Of a stretch of 52,080 nucleotides of DNA, positions 33,947-41,012 are shown one piece after another. Each line of letters starts with the position of its first letter. The stretch's first letter is position 1. The notes under the pieces are model-generated. The model was not told the DNA's origin. It saw only the letters and a list, made by a program, of their open reading frames with translations, and searched no databases. The position numbers and the translations under genes are program-made. This DNA is from Bordetella parapertussis (GTDB lineage: Bacteria; Pseudomonadota; Gammaproteobacteria; Burkholderiales; SG8-41), in NCBI GenBank assembly GCA_945906935.1, contig CAMDSO010000013.1, positions 1 through 52,080 on the forward strand, written 5' to 3'.

Positions 33947-35145
33947 AGCAACTCAGTGTTTACGCCGCCTTGGGCGAGCCTTTGGCGCACTGCCGGTGGG
34001 TGCTTGCCGAGGCGGGGCGGGAAGCGCTCGAGGGGATGGGCTTGCCCGATGCGGCGGCCTGCCGCGCAGCGCGGGTTCGTGTGACGGTGGCGGCAGCCAG
34101 CGTATTGCTGGTGGCCACCCGACTACCGCCGGGGGCCCGCCGGCAGTCAGATGAAATTCTCACCTATGCCGTCGAAGACCGCCTGCTTGGCGAACCGGAC
34201 GCGCAGCAGGCCAGCTGGCTGGGGCGCGTCGCGGGTGATGATGTGCTGGCGGTCATGGACAAGGCGGCGCTGGCTGCATTGACTGGCGCGCTGGCGCGGG
34301 CGGGTATTGAAAACCCTGTCATCGAATGCGAAACACTGATGCTGCCGCTCGCAACCGGTGAATGGAGTGTGTGCTGGGATGGCCGCGGTGGATATGTCAG
34401 AACCACCACGCTCGAAGGTGCGGTGCTCGATGAGGGGCGAGCGAACTGCCCACCGTTGACTTTGCGCTTGCTCGTGCAGTCGGCACTGGCGCGCGGGATG
34501 GCGCCCGCAACGCTCGCGCTGTATTGCGCGCCGGCGGTTGCGCTGCCGGAGCTCGCGCTGTGGCAGCGTGAACTTGGGCTGCCGCTGAGGGCGGCGGGTG
34601 TTTGGGATTGGCGCCAGGCGCCGGCGCAGGCGGGGATTCCGCTGGTGCGCGGCGCTCGGCTTTGGGCCGGGCTGAGCGCACGGTTGCGCCTGCCGGCGTT
34701 GCTGGTTGCCGCCGCGCTTGGTTTGCATACGATGGCACTGTTCGCCGATTGGGCGTGGTTGCGCACCGAAGAGCAGGCTTTGCAGCGCCAAATGGAGGCG
34801 CGTTTCCGCGTCGCTGTTCCGGAGGCCCTTGCCGTGGTAGATCCGGTTTTGCAGATGCGGCGCAAACTCGCCGAGGCTAGGCGCCTTGCCGGCGTGGCTG
34901 ATCGTGCTGATTTCTTACCCATGCTCGAACAACTCGCTGTTGCGATGAAGGCTTTGCCGTCGGCCGATGTGCGCAGCATCAGCTATGCCGGCGGGCGGCT
35001 GATCGTGGTTGTGCGCGGAATTGACGAGGCTGCAGCGCAGCAGTTGGTGCACCGTTTGCGGCAGGATGACCTGCGGCTAGAGGCGCTGCCGACACCTGCT
35101 GCCGCGGCCGGCGGCGGATATCAGTTCACGGTGCAGGCGCCATGA
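33943..35145 (+). CDS. gspL: Type II secretion protein GspL
   Basis: A bitopic platform protein of about 400 residues. The cytoplasmic actin-like domain (1-250) docks GspE. One transmembrane helix (about LRLPALLVAAALGLHTMALF) is followed by a ferredoxin-like periplasmic domain with KALPSADVRSISYAGGRLIV. The ATG at 33943 overlaps the gspK stop in ATGA; an upstream ATG at 33928 is possible. Confidence 0.92.
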   Translation: MKQLSVYAALGEPLAHCRWVLAEAGREALEGMGLPDAAACRAARVRVTVAAASVLLVATRLPPGARRQSDEILTYAVEDRLLGEPDAQQASWLGRVAGDDVLAVMDKAALAALTGALARAGIENPVIECETLMLPLATGEWSVCWDGRGGYVRTTTLEGAVLDEGRANCPPLTLRLLVQSALARGMAPATLALYCAPAVALPELALWQRELGLPLRAAGVWDWRQAPAQAGIPLVRGARLWAGLSARLRLPALLVAAALGLHTMALFADWAWLRTEEQALQRQMEARFRVAVPEALAVVDPVLQMRRKLAEARRLAGVADRADFLPMLEQLAVAMKALPSADVRSISYAGGRLIVVVRGIDEAAAQQLVHRLRQDDLRLEALPTPAAAAGGGYQFTVQAP

Positions 35146-35654
35146 GGGCGGCTTTGGTGGGGGTGCTCGGGCGTCTGACCGCTGATTGGCAAAGGCTGCC
35201 GGCGGCGCGGCGCCGGCTCGCGGTTTATGCGATTGCGATCATCGGTGGCGGCTTTTTCATGTGGTTTTTGCAGACCCTCGATCATGCGCATACAGCGTTA
35301 CGCCGCAGTGTGCCGGCGTTGCGCGCGCAGGCCGCGCTGCTCGAGCAGCGGGCGGTCGAGTTCACGCAATTACGCGCGCGGCCACCGCTTGCGTCGGCAA
35401 CCGTTGATCTGCGTGCGCTGGTGCAAACCGAGCTCAATGCCGCCGGGCTTGCAGCGCAGGTTGATGGCCTGGAAGTGCTCGAAGGCGGTCGCGTCCGGGT
35501 GGCGCTGGCTACGGTTGCTTTTGCCGACTGGCTGTCGTTGCTGGAGCGCCTGCAATCGCAGCAGGTGCTGGTCGAGGTCTGTAGTGTGCAGACCCTGGCG
35601 ATGCGTGGTCGCGTGCAGGCGAGCGCAACGCTCACACTGGCACGCCGGCCATGA
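35142..35654 (+). CDS. gspM: Type II secretion protein GspM
   Basis: A 170-residue bitopic protein with a short cytoplasmic start, a transmembrane helix (about 27-46, VYAIAIIGGGFFMWFL) and a periplasmic ferredoxin-like domain that dimerises with GspL. It overlaps gspL and gspN by four bases each, consistent with stoichiometric assembly. Confidence 0.88.
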   Translation: MRAALVGVLGRLTADWQRLPAARRRLAVYAIAIIGGGFFMWFLQTLDHAHTALRRSVPALRAQAALLEQRAVEFTQLRARPPLASATVDLRALVQTELNAAGLAAQVDGLEVLEGGRVRVALATVAFADWLSLLERLQSQQVLVEVCSVQTLAMRGRVQASATLTLARRP

Positions 35655-36394
35655 AGCGCTGGCGTCTTGTCGTCGCCGGTAGCGCCTGCTATTTACTGGC
35701 GTTAGTGGCGATGGCGCCGGCCGCCTTGCTTGATCCACTTTTGCAGCGGGCGAGCGCGCAGCGCCTGCGCCTCGCCGACGCGCACGGCACTCTTTGGTCC
35801 GGGCGGGCTACTGTGCTATTGACCGACAGCGCCGGCCGGCGGCCGCTGACGTGGCCGCTGCGCTGGCGCTTCCTGCCCGGCGCGCTGTTGCAAGGTTATC
35901 TCGCCTGTCAGATCGAGCTGGTATCCGGTGCGGCAGCGGTAAGCATTGCCCTGCATCACGATCGCATTGAAATACGCAATGCCGAAATCGACGCGCCGGC
36001 CGCCGTGCTCGGGAGTCTGCTGCCGGCATTGGCGCAGTTTGAGTTTGGCGGTACGCTGCACTTAAGTATCGCCTCGCTGGTCTGGCGCGGCGATGATCTC
36101 AGCGTAGCGGCGGCTCTACGTTGGCGCGAAGCCAGCACCCCGCAAGCGGGCATTGCAGCGCTAGGTGAGTATTATTTTTCTTATCATCAATTACCAAAAA
36201 AGGTGGAGCTGCGGCTGCACACGGTTGCCGGCGCGCTGCGCGTTGACGGTCAAGGTTCGTGGACAACCGGCGCATCACCGGTGTTTCAGGTGCTCGCGCA
36301 GATTGCGCCGCAGTACCAAGAGCGGCTCGAACCGTTGTTGAAAAAGCTGACCGCAGTCTTTGCCGCCGGGCGTTTTGCCTGGCGTTTGCAGTAA
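35651..36394 (+). CDS. gspN: Type II secretion protein GspN
   Basis: A 247-residue protein with an N-terminal membrane anchor (RLVVAGSACYLLALVAMAP) and the GspN periplasmic domain, recognisable from LADAHGTLWSGRATVLLTD and PLRWRFLPGALLQG. GspN is dispensable in some systems. It overlaps gspM by four bases and ends the T2SS operon, followed by a 167-bp gap. Confidence 0.88.
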   Translation: MKRWRLVVAGSACYLLALVAMAPAALLDPLLQRASAQRLRLADAHGTLWSGRATVLLTDSAGRRPLTWPLRWRFLPGALLQGYLACQIELVSGAAAVSIALHHDRIEIRNAEIDAPAAVLGSLLPALAQFEFGGTLHLSIASLVWRGDDLSVAAALRWREASTPQAGIAALGEYYFSYHQLPKKVELRLHTVAGALRVDGQGSWTTGASPVFQVLAQIAPQYQERLEPLLKKLTAVFAAGRFAWRLQ

Positions 36395-36530
36395 TCCGCG
36401 TACTGTGCGGCAGCCTGTTGTTTTATAATTCGCTGACCACGCTCAGGGGCATGAGACTCGTGCAATAAGTTGATCGTGCTGATGTCAGTGGCGGCAGCCG
36501 GCGGCATTTCTACGGCTCGTTCACCGATTC

Positions 36531-36549
36531 GCAAAAACTATTTTTTTGC
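36531..36549. repeat. AT-rich inverted repeat ahead of the cytochrome operon
   Basis: GCAAAAA and TTTTTGC form a perfect 7-bp inverted repeat with a 5-nt loop, ending 12 bp before the first gene of the cytochrome operon. It could be a weak hairpin, an operator, or the end of the gspN transcript. The remainder of the 167-bp gap shows no clear sigma-70 promoter. Confidence 0.35.
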
Positions 36550-36561
36550 TAGTTAGGCTTG

Positions 36562-37422
36562 ATGCGCCAACACCAATCCATACTTGAGTTTGCCCGCGTT
36601 CGCTATCTGCTGTGGGCGCTGCTTTTGTGTGGGGTGGTGATTGCAGCCTACAGCTGGCATGAGCCGCCGGCGGTTTATTTGAAGCCATATGGCGGCACCT
36701 GGCTAGGCTATACGCTGGGTATCCTCGGCGCCCTAATTGTTCTCTGGCTGATGCTGCTTGGCGTGCGCAAGCGTTCCTACAGGTCTACTCTCGGCAGCGT
36801 GCAGGGCTGGGTGTCGGCGCATGTTTATCTTGGGACCAGCCTGATCATCATCGCCACGCTGCATTCTGGTTTCGAGTTCGGCTGGAATATCCACACGCTC
36901 GCCTATGTGCTGATGATGTTGGTGATCGGCAGTGGTTTTTTTGGCGTGTTTTCTTACCTGAGGTATCCGGCGCATATGACAGCCAATGTCGCCGGCGAAA
37001 CCCTGCAGACGATGTTGCTAAAGGTGGCTGATGGCGAGAAAAAATGCATCCGGATTGCGCTTGAGCTGCCCGACGAGATCAATGCTGCGGTCGCCACGGC
37101 GGTGCGGCAGGCGGCGGCGCGCAGTCCGCTCGGCGCCAGCTTCTGGCGCCAGCTCAAGGGCGGGGGGCAGCGCGATTCGATGCGTTTGCTGCGCGACCGG
37201 CTGGTCACACAAAGCACCAGAGATCTGAGTGCCGTGCAGGCCAAGGCGCAGGAACAATTGGTGACGGAAATATCACGCGTGGTGTCGCTGAGTGAACGTA
37301 TCGGTCGTGATCTGCAATACCGTGCGCTGTTACAGGTCTGGTTGTATTTTCACGTGCCCTTGTCATTTGCGCTGCTGGCGGCGCTGACGGCCCATGTGAT
37401 CTCTGTATTTTATTTTTGGTAA
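36562..37422 (+). CDS. Membrane di-heme b-type cytochrome-like protein
   Basis: A 286-residue polytopic protein with five predicted helices (about 15-31, 49-68, 82-101, 110-131, 257-284) and a charged soluble loop of about 120 residues between the last two. Helix 3 carries H87 and H101, and helix 5 carries H264 and H278. Both pairs are H-X13-H, the arrangement that ligates two stacked b-hemes in cytochrome b-type quinol oxidoreductases. I infer a membrane electron entry/exit point that exchanges electrons with the quinone pool and the adjacent multiheme protein. It starts with ATG at 36562 after TTAGG. It is first gene of a seven-gene operon, with 15 bp to the next. Confidence 0.75.
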   Translation: MRQHQSILEFARVRYLLWALLLCGVVIAAYSWHEPPAVYLKPYGGTWLGYTLGILGALIVLWLMLLGVRKRSYRSTLGSVQGWVSAHVYLGTSLIIIATLHSGFEFGWNIHTLAYVLMMLVIGSGFFGVFSYLRYPAHMTANVAGETLQTMLLKVADGEKKCIRIALELPDEINAAVATAVRQAAARSPLGASFWRQLKGGGQRDSMRLLRDRLVTQSTRDLSAVQAKAQEQLVTEISRVVSLSERIGRDLQYRALLQVWLYFHVPLSFALLAALTAHVISVFYFW

Positions 37423-37437
37423 CGCGGCCGCCTCGTC

Positions 37438-39210
37438 ATGGACATCCAGGTCACCCACGTAAGCGTTAACCGGCGCGGCCAGCCACAGCGCGAATCGCGG
37501 CGGCTGGCCGGGCCGTCGCTACAGGTCGGTCGCGGCACGCAGTGCCAGATCCATCTGCCTGATCTGCGGGTCGCCTTACAGCATGCGCGTATCGAGGTGT
37601 CGGAGGCCGGGGCTGCGATCGATGCCGAGCCCGGCCGCCTGGTGGTGAACGGACGTGCTGTTGATGGCGTCAGGCTGGTGGTTGGCGACCGCATCGAGGT
37701 GGGGCCGTATCTGCTTGAAGTCGAGGCGCCGCCCGCGGGGGTTGCGTTGGCGCTCAGCGTGACACTGGACAGGCGCTCGGTGGTGAGCGCCAGCAGCCGG
37801 GGGTTCAGGCTGCGTCTGCCGCGGGTGTCCAAACGCCGGTTGTCCTATCTGGCGTTCTTTGCCACCTTGCTGTTGTGTTTACTGGTGCCATTGGGGCCGG
37901 ATCTGCTGGGCTATGGTGCTGATGAGGGGGTGGGCCAGACCTCCTCCGACCAGCAGAATATCGTGCGCGCGCTGTCGACGCATTTCGTGCAGGCGTGGAA
38001 CCCGGGACCGGTTTCGCGCAGCCATCAGCCGTTCGGCGCCGATTGTCGCGCCTGCCATGCACTGCCGTTTGTGCAGGTGCGCGATCAGTCTTGTGTGAGC
38101 TGTCACAAGACGGTGCGCGAGCATGTCCCGATGAAGGAATTCGACGGGCCGCGCGGCGCGGAGTTTCGTGACGCGCGATGCGCCGATTGTCATCGTGATC
38201 ACAAGGGGCTGCAGATGGCGCCGCGTTCGCAGGATGAGTGCGCCGCCTGTCACCGCGATGTGAAGGCGTGGGCGAGCGGCGCGCAATCTGAAAAGGTCAC
38301 CGACTTTCGCCGCGATCATCCGCAGTTCCGGTTGTCGCTGCTCGACGCCGACCGACCCGATGTGATCCGGCGGCTGCGTCAGGGCACACCCGAGGCGCAG
38401 GGCCTGATCGAACGCTCCAACCTGAAGTTCAATCATAAGCTGCATCTTGATCCGCGTGGCTTGCGCGATCCGGATGGAAAACGCGATGTGGCTGGCATGT
38501 TCGATGCGCAGGGCCGACGCACCGTGCTGCGTTGCGCCGATTGCCACCAGCCCGCCGATGGCGGCCGTTTAATGGCCCCTGTAAATATGGCAGAGCACTG
38601 CCAGCGCTGTCATTCGCTGGCCTTTGAACCCAAGGTTACGCAGCGGCAGGTGGTCCATGGGGATGCTGCGCAGATGGCCACCATGTTGCGCGAGTTTTAT
38701 GCGCGCCTGGTGCTTGGCGACGTGCCGCCTGATGTGAATGCGCCGGCCGACCTGCCGCGTATGCGACCCGGTGCGGTCAGCGGTTATCAGGAGCGTCAGC
38801 AGGCATTGCGCCTGGCCGAGCAGAAAGCCGACCTGGTGTTGCGCGAGCTCTTCGAAACACGCAAGGTGTGCTCGACCTGTCACAGCGTTAGCCGTAGCGC
38901 CACCGGCTGGCAGGTAGCGCCAGTGCGTTTCACACGTATCTGGATGCCGCAGGCGGTGTTTACGCATGCCAAACACAGCACCGAGCGCTGTGCCCGCTGC
39001 CATGAAGTCGAAGGCTCCAAGGACGCACGCACTGTCGCCATGCCAGATATCGCGGTGTGTCGCGAATGTCACGTTGGTGCGGTGGCGGTCAGCGGTCGCG
39101 TCACCTCGGATTGCAACAGTTGTCACAAATTTCATGCCGGCCGTGATTACTGGCATGGACTTATGCAGACGCAGACGCAGACTCAGATGTCGCGGCCGGG
39201 GGCGAAATGA
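37438..39210 (+). CDS. FHA-domain/decaheme c-type cytochrome fusion
   Basis: This 590-residue protein joins a cytoplasmic FHA phosphopeptide-binding domain (about 28-97, SLQVGRGTQCQIHLPDLRVA) to a single membrane helix (about 134-153) and a periplasmic decaheme domain. CXXCH motifs start at C203, 219, 248, 268, 366, 388, 478, 518, 541 and 559, and extra His residues (e.g. the FNHKLH and FTHAKH segments) can be distal ligands. The heme domain is of the cytochrome c3 / NapC-NrfH-related kind. There is no signal peptide; the internal helix must act as anchor. It probably relays electrons from the membrane cytochrome to the periplasm while the FHA domain senses phosphoproteins. The C-terminus has a short QT repeat. 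It overlaps the next gene by four bases. Confidence 0.9.
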   Translation: MDIQVTHVSVNRRGQPQRESRRLAGPSLQVGRGTQCQIHLPDLRVALQHARIEVSEAGAAIDAEPGRLVVNGRAVDGVRLVVGDRIEVGPYLLEVEAPPAGVALALSVTLDRRSVVSASSRGFRLRLPRVSKRRLSYLAFFATLLLCLLVPLGPDLLGYGADEGVGQTSSDQQNIVRALSTHFVQAWNPGPVSRSHQPFGADCRACHALPFVQVRDQSCVSCHKTVREHVPMKEFDGPRGAEFRDARCADCHRDHKGLQMAPRSQDECAACHRDVKAWASGAQSEKVTDFRRDHPQFRLSLLDADRPDVIRRLRQGTPEAQGLIERSNLKFNHKLHLDPRGLRDPDGKRDVAGMFDAQGRRTVLRCADCHQPADGGRLMAPVNMAEHCQRCHSLAFEPKVTQRQVVHGDAAQMATMLREFYARLVLGDVPPDVNAPADLPRMRPGAVSGYQERQQALRLAEQKADLVLRELFETRKVCSTCHSVSRSATGWQVAPVRFTRIWMPQAVFTHAKHSTERCARCHEVEGSKDARTVAMPDIAVCRECHVGAVAVSGRVTSDCNSCHKFHAGRDYWHGLMQTQTQTQMSRPGAK

Positions 39211-41012
39211 TGCGCCTGATTCTGTGCTTGTTGTGGCTGGTAGCGCTGGCTGGTTGCGGTGGCGGCGCCGGCGGTGACGGCGGACCGACCGTATCAGCAC
39301 CCGGTTGCAGCGGCGGCTGTGCCGCGGCCACTCCCACCGCACTGACGGTCAACGAAGTCAACCGTATCTTGAGTCAGGCCGAGCAGGAGGCCGTGGCGCG
39401 TGGGGTGCTGGCGACGATCGCGGTGGTTGATCGTGCAGGTAATGTGCTGGCGGTGTATCGCATGGGGGCGGCCACCAACGTTACGCTCTCCGGCGGACGC
39501 GGGGTGGTCGGCGGGCTGGAGGGGGCTGTGGTTGATTCGACCTACGCGGCGATCAGCAAGGCGATTACCGGTGCCTACCTGTCGTCGGAGGGCAATGCGT
39601 TTTCGACGCGCACGGCGAGTCAAATCGTGCAGGAGAATTTCAACCCGGGCGAAAACGGTTCCCCCGGCGGGCCGCTGTTCGGCGTGCAGTTTTCGTCACT
39701 GTCGTGTTCCGACGTTCTGACTTCGGTGGGGCCGCGGCCTTCGCCGCTCGGACTGTCGGCAGATCCAGGCGGGCTGCCGCTCTACAAAAACGGCATCGTC
39801 GTCGGTGGTATTGGTGTGATCGCCGATGGCGTCTACGGTCTTGATCTCAACATCAATGACATCGACCAGAGTCTCGATGAGCTGATCGCGGTGGCCGGCG
39901 CGCGCAGCTTTGATGCGCCGGTGAACCGGCGTGCCGATCACATCACCGTCGACGGACGCACCCTGCGCTATCTGGATTCCGAGGCTATCCTGACGAATCC
40001 CACCGCCGCGCCGGCGTTGCCGGTCAGCGGCGCGTTGCTGACGGTGCCAGTCTACAAGCCGGTTGCGGCGGTGGTCGCCGGCGTGGCTTATAGCACCACG
40101 GCGTCTGGTTTTCGGTTGGACACGACGACGCCTGAATTCAACGGCCTTGGTGCATATGTTATCGACAATGGCGCCGGCATCAATCGCTATCCGCCGCTTG
40201 CCGGTGCGGCGCTCAATGCGGGAGAGGTCACGCGCATACTCGCCGAGGCCTTGCGCATCGCGAACCGGGCGCGTGCGCAAATCCGTCAGCCGCTGGGGAC
40301 GGCTGCGCAGGTCACCGTCTCGGTGGTTGACACCAACGGCGGCATCTTGGGGCTGGTCAGGACACCGGATGCGCCGGTGTTCGGTACTGATGTGGCGGTG
40401 CAGAAAGCGCGCAGTGCGCTGCTCTTCTCACAGGTCACCGCGGCGGCTACTCTCAATGGCATAGCCGGCACCATACCGGCTTATGTCGCCGCCATGCAGG
40501 CCTTGATTGGGGGCGCACTGGCCGACGGGATTGCCTATAGCAACCGCGCCATCGGTAATCTCGCGCGGCCTTTTCTTCCGGACGGCTTGAATGGGAACGG
40601 GCCCGGTCCGTTATCGAAGCCGTTTGCCCAGTGGAGTCCGTTCGCCGACGGGTTGCAGCACGATTTGGTAGCGGCTAATGTGGTGGCTAATCTCGGTGGC
40701 GGCGCCTTGATCACCGGTTGTAGCGCGGCCTCCGCCAACGGGATTCAGATCTTTCCCGGCAGTGTGCCGATCTTCAAGAGCGGTGCGCTGGCCGGTGCGA
40801 TCGGGGTGTCTGGCGACGGTATTGATCAGGACGACATGATCGCTTTTCTCGGTCTTGCTAATGCAGGGGCGATACTCGGTACTGTGGCTAATGCGCCGGC
40901 GGCGACGCGGGCTGACAACATCACGGTGCCGGGAGGGCGTTTGCGCTACGTGAATTGTCCGGTTAGTCCGTTCCTTGATACCAACGCAACGAATGTCTGC
41001 AATGGCATTTAA
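39207..41012 (+). CDS. Lipoprotein with two GlcG/HbpS heme-binding domains
   Basis: A 601-residue lipoprotein with lipobox LAGC (after MMRLILCLLWLVA) and a Gly-rich linker. It contains two copies of the GlcG/HbpS (DUF336) domain. The first (about 48-250) starts NEVNRILSQAEQEAVARG with IAVVDRAGNVLAVYRMG. The second (about 335-585) has EVTRILAEALRIANRARAQI and VSVVDTNGGILGLVRTPDAP. Both have long insertions. HbpS-type domains bind heme in secreted sensors. There are no CXXCH motifs. It is sandwiched between the FHA-cytochrome and a barrel protein, so a surface or periplasmic accessory is likely. Lipid anchoring to the outer membrane is plausible. Confidence 0.82.
   Translation: MMRLILCLLWLVALAGCGGGAGGDGGPTVSAPGCSGGCAAATPTALTVNEVNRILSQAEQEAVARGVLATIAVVDRAGNVLAVYRMGAATNVTLSGGRGVVGGLEGAVVDSTYAAISKAITGAYLSSEGNAFSTRTASQIVQENFNPGENGSPGGPLFGVQFSSLSCSDVLTSVGPRPSPLGLSADPGGLPLYKNGIVVGGIGVIADGVYGLDLNINDIDQSLDELIAVAGARSFDAPVNRRADHITVDGRTLRYLDSEAILTNPTAAPALPVSGALLTVPVYKPVAAVVAGVAYSTTASGFRLDTTTPEFNGLGAYVIDNGAGINRYPPLAGAALNAGEVTRILAEALRIANRARAQIRQPLGTAAQVTVSVVDTNGGILGLVRTPDAPVFGTDVAVQKARSALLFSQVTAAATLNGIAGTIPAYVAAMQALIGGALADGIAYSNRAIGNLARPFLPDGLNGNGPGPLSKPFAQWSPFADGLQHDLVAANVVANLGGGALITGCSAASANGIQIFPGSVPIFKSGALAGAIGVSGDGIDQDDMIAFLGLANAGAILGTVANAPAATRADNITVPGGRLRYVNCPVSPFLDTNATNVCNGI

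Noticed and set aside
39163-39189. Phase-variable hexamer repeat at the end of the FHA-cytochrome gene
   Set aside because: Only about four degenerate CAGACG/CAGACT units, in frame with 6-bp periodicity, so copy change would not shift the frame.
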